A DNA stretch of 64,000 nt from Tubiluchus corallicola. Taxonomy: Eukaryota; Priapulida; Priapulimorpha; Priapulimorphida; Tubiluchidae. The notes below the pieces were generated by a model. That model did no database searches, was not told the origin of the DNA, and worked only from the letters and a program-made list of their open reading frames with translations. Location of the stretch: contig JAQGDQ010000243.1 in the NCBI GenBank assembly GCA_030141605.1, forward strand, positions 25,001 through 89,000, written 5' to 3'. The position numbers and the translations under genes were made by a program. The stretch's first letter is position 1; every line of letters starts with the position of its first letter. Below, piece after piece: positions 1-30,457 of this stretch.

Positions 1-813
1 CACAGTTATATGTAATACATCAGAGAGAAATTGTTCTTAGACTTACCTGCAAAAAAACTGTTTCAAACTTTCACTTTTTCTGCGTGACAAGAAGCACACT
101 AACAACACTGATTTTCCCGCTCCTTTTTAAATCAACTTCGTCTTATAACGTTTTTAAACACATTGCCTTTTAGTCGCTTCTTTCTTGAATCCGAATGTCT
201 TGAAGTTTGAAGCTACCTGAAAATGCAAAAACGTTAAGCTTCAAATATTATGAAAACTAAATGAAAACGACCAATTTTCTCCAAATCTTAAGCTTCTCTG
301 CATTTCACCGGTAAACAACAGTTTACCGAACATCTTGTAATGATTTACGGCTGGCAACGTACATGAATGAACGGCAATCCAAGTCTGGCTTGCAAAGCTG
401 AACAATTGCGGTGAACATCTGACGACTTGACTTCAGTCTCTGGCTTCTTCTACTTCTAGCCTGCCCAGCAGAGTGCAGTTGCTGTCCATGGCTTCACGTT
501 CAGCGCCGCAGAATCTCTCTCTAACCTCACAACCCGCTGAGAGGCAACGTTTGCCAGACAGAAGCCGTCAGGAGTTATAAGGGCAATTTGCGGAGTGCTA
601 TTCTGCAGACAAATGTTAAAAGCTTTGTCAGGAAAAATTTGCATCATGTAGAGTCATGAACTTGGTTAAATGGCTATTCAAAACTGTACAGACTTTCACT
701 GTCCTACAAAATAACTGAAATTCCTAGTTTAAATAATTGTTTTTATTAACATTACTAAATAATACAATGATAAAACATAATGCGTTTCGTATAAATAAAT
801 AATGTATAATAAT
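1..813. other. No gene recognised
   Basis: AT-rich sequence. A 63-codon minus-strand frame at 456-647 has no recognisable motif. Nothing else is seen. Confidence 0.5.
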
Positions 814-1107
814 AAAAATATTATTATACTAGAGGGGAAGTTTTTGAAAATGAAAAACAACAAATCATGATTGAGTGATCAGTTATATGTTTCAAGTAAG
901 TTTAATTTATAATTTTTTTAAATATGGACAGCGAGTTGGCATTTTTAATAGCTGGAGCGATTGAATTCCATATGTAAGGGCCATTGTATTTAATAGAAAA
1001 TTTTCTAACATTTGCGTTGCACTGTATGTAGTGATAGTTAAGTCTATAACGTGTACTAAATAACTATTTTTGTAATATTGCTCAATATGCATTGACCATA
1101 TGTTATT
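814..1107 (-). mobile_element. LINE 3' fragment, family A copy 1
   Basis: Reverse-strand C-terminal end of a non-LTR retrotransposon ORF2: YNGPYIWNSIAPAIKNANS and FKK, the WNS...FKK ending common to CR1/L2/Jockey-type reverse transcriptases. It is repeated at 1640-2170, 27826-28274 and 35626-36090. This copy lacks the last roughly 230 bp of the family's 3' UTR and has a stop inside the coding part. Confidence 0.75.
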
Positions 1108-1639
1108 AAGACGATAAATAATACTAAATGATTGAAACAGGTCTAACAGGTTGAAATGTAAACTGTCATAAAGTGCTACAAAATTTTAGCAGCCAGAAGA
1201 AAACGACAAAACATGTGCTGGAAAGAAAGAAGTGTTGAAGTTAATAAATGAACGATGTTGGGGTAATATAATAAACACGATGTAGACAAAGTGGAGATGA
1301 CTTTTCGGTTGAGATGCGGAAACATTATTTATTACACTGGTAACAAGGAAAGACGAATTGTGTTGACCAGTGTCTCGGCCAAATATCAAATTTTTCTCAA
1401 GAAGATTGGGCCATGAGGTAGTGTAACTAAACACGATATTAAACACATGTCAAGAATGAATGTGAGCTGATTCTAGTTGATGAAATCATGAGAGAACTCA
1501 GCCTGAATCCTACTGATTTACCACTTTAATTTATTCATTTATAAATTGTCACATAAGAGCTACTGAGTTCAGGAGCATGACTAAAATGGTACGCTGATCT
1601 GCCCTTACTACCCTTCTGCTAAGGCAAAGACTGCCAATA

Positions 1640-2170
1640 AATTAGATTTTAGATTTTTTTAGATTTAATAGATTTACTTCGCAATAAACGTATACATTAC
1701 ATGTGCATCGATAATCAGTTTTTGTTAATACAAAATTATGATTCAATTCATGAATTCTGCGCTAGAGACCTAAGAGCTAGCTTATGGTAGGCCACTAGAA
1801 TTAGTTACGAAAAAAATTACAATACATACAGATACAATATTACAAAATATACAGATTTATACAGGTGGGAAGTTATAAAAATATTATTATACTAGAGGGG
1901 AACTTTTCGAAAATGAAAAACAACAAATCATGATTGAGTGATCAGTTATACGTTTCAAGTAAGTTTAATTTATAATTTTTTTAAATATGAACAGCGAGTT
2001 GGCATTTTTAATAACTGGAGCAATTGAATTCCATATGTAAGGGCCATTGTATTTAATAGAAAATTTTCTAACATTTGTGTTGCACTGTATGTAGTGATAG
2101 TTAAGTCTATAACATGTACTAAATAACTATTTTTGTAATATTGTTCAATGTCCATCGGCCATATGTTATT
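1640..2170 (-). mobile_element. LINE 3' fragment, family A copy 2
   Basis: Same family as 814-1107 but with the full 3' UTR ending in a short run of AGATTT-type repeats at the left. The 5' limit (CATATGTTATT) is the same as in copy 1, 530 bp away in the same orientation. Another frame of the same DNA is also open for 61 codons and should not be taken for a gene. Confidence 0.75.
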
Positions 2171-2737
2171 CAGATTCAGGCAGGTCGGATATCATTGAAC
2201 ATTCACGTGACAATAATTGTTGTATCATTAAATTGCAACGCGATTTGCATCTCCATGGAAGGAGGTAGCTAAACCGCAGAGTAGAAGTCGGAATACTTGA
2301 TACAATACGAAACGAATTAGCTATACTAGTTTTTCCAAAACTATGTTTATTAATGTGCGCTTTCCGTGTTATTGCCATGAAAACTTACTCTTGGAATATA
2401 CTAATAAATTGTCTGTTCGTATAGGCTGTTAACGTAATCTTATCTGTATGTGTTATGAATGAGGATTAATGATCTATGTTATTATATTAATGTAGTTATT
2501 ATCTGTGATAAGACAAACTTTTTTACGTTATCTGCTGGTCACGTCAAGAGTTAGTAATTAGCATTCAGTCGAGTTTGAATAAAAGCTGTTTACCAGAGAT
2601 TTGCTGAATAGCTTTCGTAAGACGTTTTCTGCGCATGCCCCAGGTGTAATATACAGGGGATTTTCTCACAGACCCGCGTCATTCGCAGCTAAAATATTGA
2701 GCTAATATCTCTGTCTCTTCAATGACTTGTTATTGTT

Positions 2738-2951
2738 ATTGGTATTGTTATTAGTGTTGTGGACTTGATATAGCAGTGTGGCCTATGAAGGACTGACACC
2801 ATCTGGATGGGTGCAGTGGTAGCTCGTCTTGGCAAAACTATTGAAGTTACTATTGGTATTGTTATTAGTGTTGTGGACTTGATATAGCAGTGTGGCCTAT
2901 GAAGGACTGACACGATCTGGATGGGTGCAGTGGTAGCTCGTCTTGGCAAAA
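2738..2951. repeat. 114-bp tandem duplication (2 copies)
   Basis: Two nearly identical units; GGACTTGATATAGCAGTGTG begins at 2761 and again at 2875. Only one or two substitutions separate them, so it is recent. The 76-codon minus frame across it merely repeats itself. Confidence 0.9.
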
Positions 2952-3437
2952 TCTATTGCAGTTTCTAAAGCTACTGGAACACGGCCTTCTTGTGTTGCTG
3001 TTTGATGGATCTGAACTATCAGACATATTATATTTTGTTCATATCTAGTGTGAGAAGCTATTGGTGTAGGTAACTTCGGGCACAGGACAAATATACAGAA
3101 AGGAAAAATGCTGTATGAATAGAAATCAGCTAGCCTTCATAGTGCAATATACAGTTGGAGATCAGCCCGTTTCTTTGCTTGTTAATTTTTGTATTGTGAA
3201 TTATTATGTTAGAGTTGTTTAATGTTTATTATTTAGCTATAATTCCGTGTTGTTGTTTGAGTTTTGTGATTATTTTATGATGTTACGTGATAGCTTGCGG
3301 TGTTCCTACCTGATACGTGAAGAGATGTCTTTGAGGCAGGCGTACAGCCAGTACAGCCTACTTTTTTCTGACAGTTTTTTTTTTTTGTTTAAAATTTACA
3401 TTTACACCTTTGAATGCAATTCAAGTTGAATTTATTC

Positions 3438-3575
3438 ACCCTTTTTCATTCACTCAACCATTGATTGAATGATGATTGGTTGATCGACTTATTTATTCGT
3501 TTATGCATTTACTCAGTCGCTCGTTCATGCATTCATTCATTTATTCGTGCATTCATTCATTCATTTTATGCAACA
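3438..3575. repeat. Degenerate ATTC/TCAT tetranucleotide tract
   Basis: Imperfect CATT/ATTC repeats, densest from 3520 to 3565, directly before the 85-bp satellite. The 74-codon frame here is repeat-encoded. Confidence 0.7.
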
Positions 3576-3595
3576 TCTGTTTGCGCTTCGTTTCA

Positions 3596-4615
3596 GAAGC
3601 AGTATTAGTTCCTAAACTTTCCTCCACTACTAGAGAACCCCAAACTAGTGGAATTAGTACTCTGCGCGAAGCTCGTTTCAGAAGCAGTATTAGTTCCTAA
3701 ACTTTCCTCCAGTACTAGAAAACCCCAAACTAGTGGACTTAATACTCTGCGCGAAGCTCGTTTCAGAAGCAGTATTAGTTCCTAAACTTTCCTCCAGTAC
3801 TAGAGAACCCCAAATTAGTGGACTTAGTACTCTCCGCGAAGCTCGTATCAGAAGCAGTATTAGTTCCTAAACTTTCCTCCAGTACTAGAGAACCCCAAAC
3901 TAGTGGACTTAGTACTCTGCACGAAGCTCGTTTCAGAAGCAGTATTAGTTCCTAAACTTTCCTCCAGTACTAGAAAACCCCAAACTAGTGGACTTAGTAC
4001 TCTGCGCGAAGCTCGTTTCAGAAGCAGTATTAGTTCCTAAACTTTCCTCCAGTACTGGAAAACCCCAAACCAGTGGACTTAGTACTCTGCGCTAAGCTCG
4101 TTTCAGAAGCAGTATTAGTTCCTAAACTTTCCTCCAGTACTGGAAAACCCCAAACTAGTGGACTTAGTACTCTGCACGAAGCTCGTTTCAGAAGCAGTAT
4201 TAGTTCCTAAACTTTCCTCCAGTACTGGAGAACCCCAAACTAGTGGACTTAGTACTCTGCGCGAAGCTCGTTTCAGAAGCAGTATTAGTTCCTAAACTTT
4301 CCTCCAGTACTAGAAAACCCCAAACTAGTGGACTTAGTACTCTGCGCGAAGCTCGTTTCAGAAGCAGTATTAGTTCCTAAACTTTCCTCCAGTACTAGAA
4401 AACCCCAAACTAGTGGACTTAGTACTCTGCGCGAAGCTCGTTTCAGAAGCAGTATTAGTTCCTAAACTTTTCTCCAGTATTAGAGAACCCCAAACTAGTG
4501 GACTTAGTACACTGCGCGAAGCTCGTTTCAGAAGCAGTATTAGTTCCTAAACTTTTCTCCAGTACTAGACAACCCCAAGCTAGTGGACTTAGTACTCTGC
4601 GCGAAGCTCGTTTAC
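3596..4615. repeat. Satellite array: 12 units of 85 bp
   Basis: Twelve head-to-tail units, each starting GAAGCAGTATTAGTTCCTAA, at 3596 and every 85 bp to 4531 with no indels. Units differ by a few substitutions (AGTACTAGAG/AGTACTGGAA variants). Each unit carries two AGTACT palindromes, an ACTAGT palindrome and CCCC. There is no spacer variation, so it is not a CRISPR, and no open frame persists. Confidence 0.95.
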
Positions 4616-5384
4616 TTATCTAGTATGAAAGTAGCTTCCTGTGTGTTTATTTTCGAGTGATTTTATCAGGTTTTTGTTGTAGTTCAATTTTGCAACAAAT
4701 GTGATGTCGTGGTTAACGACGGAGACCAAAATCCATCAAGAGCACTCAGCATAACGTCAGAAGAAGAGTTTTCATTAAAAACTACCATGCTAATTCAGAC
4801 ATATATTCCTAGGAATATATATATGCCTAGGAATTACGTATACTACCACCTAGTTTAGTATCATTATTAGAAACGCTCATTCTTAGAAATCCAAGTTAAT
4901 TCAATTTAATAGCTAAAATTTTGCGACAGTTGGAAACAGAAGATAAAGATTTGGCAATTATGTTATTTTGCAATTATACAATTATAACATATGTTATATA
5001 ATAAATATAACATATATAAATTAAAGCTATTAAATTATTACGTAGATGCTTAAAAAGTAATCTCATATAAAAGGGTCGGTTATGCATACTTAATGCCACT
5101 AAACCGAATGAAAGTCAGCTGAATCAAAATTTTCGACTTAAATATTTTATACTTAATGTACTTAGCAAATAAAATTCAGCAACGCCAAGTCTAAATAATA
5201 AATTTGATTGGCGACCGCCCAAAAACTGTTTCTATAAGTTGTTTCACCTGTCGGCATGCGCAACCAAATGTGACTCAAAACACCTCTACCAGTTCACTGC
5301 CTCACGTGAGATAATTACTCATGATCATGAGCTCGACCCGGCCGGTACTCAGCTACTCACAGAATCCCCTGCCACTAAATGCTG
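4616..5384. other. No gene recognised; AT-rich
   Basis: Contains small TA-rich palindromes around 4800-4840 (TATTCCTAGGAATA). No coding signal. Confidence 0.5.
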
Positions 5385-5525
5385 AGAATGAGAAAGCAAG
5401 TGAGAGAGAAAATGAGAGAGAGAAAAAGATATGGGAGAGAGCTGAAAGTGAGAGGGAAAGAAGAGAAAGAGAAAGAGGAAAAAGACAATAACAGGGGAAG
5501 CAAAGAAGAAAGACAGGAAAGAGAA
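5385..5525. repeat. Purine tract, GAGA/GAAA-rich
   Basis: About 140 bp of almost pure purine on the plus strand (AGAGAGAGAAAAAG type). Two overlapping minus-strand frames here are low-complexity (S, F, L only). Confidence 0.85.
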
Positions 5526-6899
5526 GCCTTTCCACGTGCAAAGATCAATAATCTTTGAAAACAATTAAAATCGATTTTACAGACTCTGTAAGATTTTATT
5601 TTTCAACTCTTAAACATAAAAGACAACTTAACTAGCATGTTACAGCACCTTTGTTATAATAACACATGGTCTAAGTGTCACAAGTAACAAAAAAATTTCT
5701 ATCATTTCAAACAACGAAATACAGGCATTCAATTGCAAACTGGTCCAAGAGATTAACTACGAAAAAGTAAAAGAGACATTTCTGCATCTGCAGAATTCAT
5801 AATGCAGAAAGAAAACTAAAAATATTGATCTAACGATCATTTTATCAACTAAGGTATATTTTGTCAAACTAAATCATAATTTCTTACTGATCATGGTAGT
5901 ACATTTCACAAATTTCAGCCTATTCTATACACCAATCACTTGATAATGTACTTACTATAATAACACATTCAGATATACACTGGCTACCTTTATATCGTTT
6001 ATCACATTACTGTACACAATTTACAAAAAAATACAAAAAAATTATCCACCAACAACAACCTTATTCTATACTATCTCAAAATTATAATTAATTTTAACAA
6101 AATTCAACATAAGCCTACGTTTGTAAGAATTGCACAATTACTCACTGGTATAATAAAAATAACATATCCAGTGTCAATATGAATTTTATGATACAGTCAA
6201 TTTATTAACTAATTCTACCTACGGGACTGGTAATTTTCACATTACTGCAATAAAAGTGCTGGATATCCAGAACGATTATATAATTCGTTTTCTTCATTCA
6301 CTGTGTAATTAACTCTATACGCTATTCAAAATGCATCTATTACATACATGCCCTGACCACATTTTGATTACAGAGAAATAAGTATGACATGGCACGTACA
6401 TTTATTTTCTGTAAACACATTAAAAGTTTACAAAACACCAAAATTGCTGTAAAAAAATTGCAAAACTTTAACCGTTAACAAAATAAAACTTTAATGTGAC
6501 TACAAATGTATTCAGCTGTGTTTTAAGCAGTGCTATATCAATCTGACAAACTTGGCATAATATATACGTAGTTCTAATTTACGGCACCATACTTTCTCTT
6601 CTTTTCATAGACGGCGCCACAACCTAACGGTCGCTCACACGTGGTCAGTGTTAAGCCGCCTCAGAAATTGGTTGTTAATGCTCAAGAAAAATGCTAGAAA
6701 GTTTGGCATCAGTAAAAGTGCGATAACCACTGCGCAAAACGACTTTACAATTGCGATCATTTAGCACACATTGGGTGCTCACATTGAACTAATAATAGTG
6801 TCACGCAGCCCACTTCTCAATGCCATAACAGCAAAACAAATTTTTACAAACACTCAAACAGACATGCAATGCACATTGTTTTATAGATTACGTTATATA
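5526..6899. other. No gene recognised
   Basis: AT-rich, no repeat family with a second copy in the window and no exon-like frame. Could be far 3' UTR of SoxD or intergenic. Confidence 0.4.
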
Positions 6900-7641
6900 G
6901 GTTTTACATGTCAAATATAGACCTACGTTAAGTCAAATGTAGATTTAGGTAATTCAAATGTGTCTTGGTAACTCAAATGTAGACTTAGGTAGTTCAAATG
7001 TGTTAACAATGGTTTTCAAGAAATCTTAAGCGTTTTTGGTAAGTCTAATGTAGACACATGTCAAGTCAAATGTGACATTGGTATTTCAAATGTGGATAGG
7101 TAGTAAAGCTTAAAGATGTTAAATTTAATCTCCTTTAATCTTAATTTAATAATTGCTGTGAAAATAATAACTTTATAAGTTTACTAATAGTTCACTAATA
7201 TTGTGTAAACTTTACATACCATTGGAACTGTTAGAGAAAACAATACATTCTTAAAATAAACAATGTTCCTTGAGAGAAACTAATTCATTAATGCAGTGCT
7301 AATGCATTACTTAAAAAACTAATTAGTGATTCACTGTTCATTGGGAAGTGGGAACCAATTTATTCTTTTCTACCGACGTTATGGTTTATTAAAGAATTTA
7401 TTTTGAGAATAAACAATGCATTTTCAAAGTTATGAAAGAGGTGATGACTATCTTTGGTTTATCTTTTTGTAATTTGCACTTAAATGGTTTAATTACCTAT
7501 TTATTCAAAGTACCGCATCTACATTTGACTTACCTAAGTCACATTTGAGTTACCAAAACACATTTGAAATTCTTATGTATACATTTGACTTACCTAAGTC
7601 ACATTTGAACTTTCCTGTGTCTACATTTTACGTGTAAAACC
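6900..7641. mobile_element. TA-flanked MITE, copy 1 (742 bp)
   Basis: Terminal inverted repeats GGTTTTACATGTCAAATRTAG / CTACATTTTACGTGTAAAACC, flanked by TA on both sides (6898-6899, 7642-7643). The inner ends hold several inverted copies of TCAAATGTAGAC/TAGGTA and CACATTTGA. No transposase frame. TA duplication points to the Tc1/mariner-type mechanism. The longest of three copies (others 41439-41851 and 50227-50635). Confidence 0.85.
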
Positions 7642-7643
7642 TA

Positions 7644-8349
7644 TAATTTTAAAACGTCTGCAACCATTCATTTGGCAGGTAGTAAAAATGATTACAAATT
7701 CCTATTGTGTTTTTAAGCAAAACTTTTTATGCACATGCATCAAAATAGTTTTAATGTATATTACAAATGCACTGAATGTTATTTTACTCTTGACCTTTTC
7801 TTTAAGGGCCAGTGACAATTGCAGATATTCAAAAACCTAGAACGTTTTCAGCAGGTTTTAAAAAAATCTTATAACCAGCTAAACAGCAAACAGGCAAAAA
7901 CAACAATTTTTTACGGAAACCATTTACAGGCCAGGCCACATGGGTCAAGCCACAAACTATCGTAACTTTTTTATTTCAAGTTGTTAAAATTAACAACTTA
8001 TTATCAAAGTCTATGAACATAACCTCTGAAGTCACAATCTGCAGTCACAGCACTAACTTGCATATAATCGATCCATGGTTTTTAATATAATTATTAACAC
8101 AGAAATGCTTTGATTGGTACTACTCCACAGCTTAGACTTTTCTCGGGCTGAAGAGCTGCTATATGCATTCTCCAGCTTCAGTTTTTAACTGCTAAAACAC
8201 TTTGGTCTATACGTACTGCATCTACACAAAGCTACACAATCGCTTGTTATTTTCCCCAACTTCTTGGATATGGCAAACATAGTATCAAATTACCATTATA
8301 ATCTCATTCAAATTACCCTTCTCAGTACTGAATAATTACATTTTGATAC
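7644..8349 (-). other. Presumed SoxD 3' UTR and downstream sequence
   Basis: No open frame or repeat is visible in this AT-rich stretch directly after the stop codon. A minus-strand AATAAA (seen as TTTATT at 7970-7975) about 375 nt past the stop is a candidate polyadenylation signal. The limit is not proven. Confidence 0.35.
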
Positions 8350-26868
<18,519 letters not shown>

Positions 26869-26869
26869 G

Positions 26870-27210
26870 CTGAAACAAAGCAAAATTCTGTTTTAATCAA
26901 TCTCTCCAGTGTGTTGTTCCTTTTTGTCAGGTTGAAATTAGTACAAAAAGGTCAAGACAAAAATTCATACTATCTTTAACAAAACATTCGAGCTCGTAAA
27001 GTTCAGATAGATAAATCATCGAAATGGAAAAACTCGCGATTGTAAACTTATAGACAAAACAAAAACTCTTAAGGATTATAAATAGATGCCGGCGCAGACA
27101 AAGGAAACGTGTCTTTACTACCTTGACCCAAAATATAATAAATTTTACATTTGTATAAGTTCTGGGAGTAGACGCGTAGACCAATCAACCAAACTATCAT
27201 CGAAGCGTGA
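26870..27210. other. Region upstream of the SoxD start codon
   Basis: Intronic by the acceptor at 26870. A 5' UTR exon must lie further right, but no candidate can be defended. Confidence 0.4.
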
Positions 27211-27214
27211 TTAA

Positions 27215-27672
27215 CCCTTTCAGTCCCAAATTGTTTTTTTAATAAGAAAAAAATTTTGGCTTGGTACTTTTGTTCAGTATGTCCATCTTGTTTACACATA
27301 ATAATTATTTTTTCTACCTGTGCCCGCGTGCTAAATATAGCCTGTTTCCCACGGGATACATTGGGATTCAATGGAAGCATAAAATGTGCTTCATTTTGCA
27401 ACTGCTGATAATTTTTTAAAGTATTTAAGACATTTAGTATGCACGCTATGCTGATCTGTACAAAGTCGTCTCTAAAGTACTGTACCTTGCGCAGTTTTTT
27501 ATGCTATGTAGATTTTCTACTTTGCCATTTTATCACTATTTTTAGTCTGTTACTATTGGCTTAAATCAAAATAACTATTAACAGATCAAATAACTGTCAG
27601 TTTTAAAATTTTATTAATTTTAAAGGCAGAAAATATTCTCGTATCCCACGGGATACAACGGGTATGAAAGGG
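27215..27672. mobile_element. piggyBac-like MITE (458 bp)
   Basis: Termini CCCTTTCAGTCCC and GGGTATGAAAGGG are inverted repeats, each flanked by TTAA (27211-27214, 27673-27676), the target used by piggyBac transposases. Inside each end lies TCCCACGGGATAC. Noncoding; the 110-codon frame at 27069-27401 enters it by chance. Confidence 0.85.
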
Positions 27673-27825
27673 TTAAACAAATCCCAGGCTGAACGTGTCA
27701 CCTGCGACTATTAATTTTGCTAATTAACAACGCTTTCCAATACGTTGAACAAAAACCTCGATGTTTGTCTAGACAATGCCGTTAAAATTGAGACGTTATA
27801 TGAAGCAGTTTGGACATTGTTGATT

Positions 27826-28274
27826 AGATTAGATTTAATAGATTTATTTCGCAATAAACATATACATATACATTACATGTGCATCGATAATCAGTTTTTG
27901 TTAATACAAAATTATGATACAATTCATGAATTCTGCGCTAGAGACCTAAGAAGCTAGCTTATGCTAGGCCACTAGAATTAGTTACGAAAAAAATTACAAT
28001 ATATACAGATACAATATTACAATATATACAAATATAAATACGGGTGGGAAGTAATAAAAATATTATTATACTAGAGGGGAGGTTTTTGAAAATGAAAAAC
28101 AACAAATCATGATTGAGTGTTCAGTTATATGTTTCAAGTAAGTTTAATTGATAATTTTTTTAAATATGGACAGCGAGTTGGCATTTTTAATAGCTGGAGC
28201 AATTGAATTCCATATGTAAGGGCCATTGTATTTAATAGAAAATTTTCTAACATTTGTGTTGCACTGTATGTAGC
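27826..28274 (-). mobile_element. LINE 3' fragment, family A copy 3
   Basis: Codes for VRKFSIKYNGPYIWNSIAPA and SLSIFKKIIN, then the family 3' UTR, ending in ATTAGATT-like tail repeats at 27826. It is 5'-truncated about 40 codons from the stop (similarity to the other copies stops at 28274). Confidence 0.8.
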
Positions 28275-29061
28275 AGGTACAGTAAGTATTTTTTCTCTCA
28301 AACACCTTAAATAAAAAGAACCACATTATAATAAATGAAGTCAAAACTTAGGTGAAGACACAACATTTATTATTTGTATGTTTGCCATAAAACTTGCCAT
28401 AAAATATATGCAACTGCTAACTTCTGTCAGAACCTACTGCCAATCCAAACTGCCAGCAAAACAATAGCTCAATTCGGCCTGTATTATTCAATTATGTAGA
28501 CCTTTTACGACCAGGGTCTGAGTGGTTGGCAAAGGATCAGACTACACCAAGGTGGTCAGATTACATCAAACTGCAACATTCCCGAGCAAAATGATAAATT
28601 ATACATTAGACGACAAGGAGGAGAAATCAGTGCCAAGAACCGCGGAAACAATAGCCTGATCAATATCCATTATAGAGCATACCACGATGTAAAGGTTACG
28701 CGGGGAGGGGATTGTTATTTTCTACAGCACGTAATGTATGGCTTCCACATAGCAGTATAAACACTGACGGTATACTAATGTACTTTTACGGCAGCACTGT
28801 ATCTGCTTTACACGATAATAATTATAGTGAAAAAACTGATTAATCCCAGTTTCATCCTCTCAGAATATGACACGACTATAGTGCCCAAAAATTAATGCTT
28901 TGTCCTTTATATGTGATACTAGTTCAGTATAATGTGCCAACTATATGTCATAGTTAATGCCTAAAAGGCTATATCAAAGCTTTAGAAAACGTAATAGTCG
29001 TGAGAAATTAGTGCTTTTATTAATTGCCTTGCCTTTGAAACGCCTTATTTTCAATATGCTC
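28275..29061. other. Nothing recognised
   Basis: Unique AT-rich sequence without coding signal. Confidence 0.4.
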
Positions 29062-29063
29062 TC

Positions 29064-29122
<59 letters not shown>
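29062..29122. repeat. (ATT)n microsatellite
   Basis: About twenty perfect ATT units. Confidence 0.95.
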
Positions 29123-29125
<3 letters not shown>

Positions 29126-29355
29126 GAGAAATTCAAGTTCATTAATAATGTGTTTTCTAACACCCTCAACTGTTCTAGTATCTCGTCTTGCAAAATGTCT
29201 TTGACACTGAGACATATGTAGGAATGAAGCTTTTGTTATCTGTTTTTTTGTAGCTCTTTCACTTATTAACCTCACCCAAAAGGTAAGATTCAATTGCAGA
29301 CATGTGAGCCAAATTATTTTCACCAAATCTAGGGTCAAAACAATAAAGGGGTCAA

Positions 29356-29600
29356 GTTTACGATTCCCCACACCCAAGAAAGTAGTTCGTGAAGCGCATT
29401 AGGGTTAAGGGCTAGGATTAGCGTTAGGGTTAGGGTTACATTAGGGTTTGTGTTAGGGTTAAGGTATTTAAATTGTGTGGGGAATTGTAAACTCGTTTCC
29501 AATAAAGTATTACTGCAAAATGTTACACAGTTATGTATATAGATGTGTAATATTTTGCAGTGATACTTTATTGGGAACGAGTATATATATATATATATAT
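29356..29600. repeat. Telomere-like TTAGGG block between inverted repeats, plus hairpin
   Basis: GTTTACGATTCCCCACAC (29356-29373) and its inverse (29475-29492, one mismatch) enclose a degenerate TTAGGG/GGGTTA block at 29398-29463. It is followed by a 38-bp-arm inverted repeat (29491-29528 / 29545-29582, three mismatches, 16-bp loop) and a (TA)n run. Too degenerate and too short for a chromosome end. Confidence 0.8.
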
Positions 29601-30457
29601 AATTTTTATTTGCCATAAAAAATCGATATTCATAACTATAAAAGCATAAAAGAACATCGCAGCATGAGAATAAAATTCACACAACTGTTAAAGGCAAGTG
29701 CGTCCAGTGCAAACTAAAAACTACTGTGCCAAAAATTTAAAACAAAATGTACATTATAATGTTACACGCAAATTATAATAGACAATATACAATATATACG
29801 TATAATTTAAAACGGACGTGGGTAAATAAAATTTGTGGATGACTATATATTATCGTTTACGTATGTAGGGTTTTCAAAACGATTTAATGTATGTGTAATA
29901 CACCTTTCAGCACAAGACAAATCATCACACATAAGACGTGAAATGAACAGCACATATAATTTTGTAAAAAGCACCATTAGTCAGACACGATGGCACCAGA
30001 CTATATAGACTGGTACTTTGTAGCGCAACAGTTAACACAAACTTTTTTTGCTGAAGACAGTGACGATATTGAATAGCCACACCTGTTGCAGGAACCGCTG
30101 TTTAATGTCTGGGAAGCCAAGCATCTGTCAAAAGACTCAGAACACTCGGGTTTTTTATGAATAAAACTTTAACACGTCCTTTAATCGCTTTAAAAAATGG
30201 TTTCCGTATATCGGAAATTCGGTTAAGCAGATTGACATTCAGAGTCACTTTCGACAATTACACAGCTACACAATTACACACAACCCACAATTACTGAAAT
30301 CAAATCACAGACAAAAGTCCCAATGTCTGAATCAACAAAGTAAAAAACCCGTGTGATAAAACGATGTTTTGAAGCTTTGGACTAATTTGCTGATTGACTT
30401 CAATTCACAATCTAATTTACGGAAACGAAAAAGAAGTTAAGTTTTTTATGTGTGGAC

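Noticed and set aside
3596-4615. CRISPR or repeat-protein gene
   Set aside because: The 85-bp period is not a multiple of three and stops occur in all frames; no spacers.
27069-27401. 110-codon minus frame upstream of SoxD as a first exon
   Set aside because: Half lies in the piggyBac-like MITE; no donor in a suitable phase, and the SoxD ATG exon needs only a UTR exon.
29398-29463. True telomere
   Set aside because: The TTAGGG units are degenerate, cover only 65 bp and have ordinary sequence on both sides.
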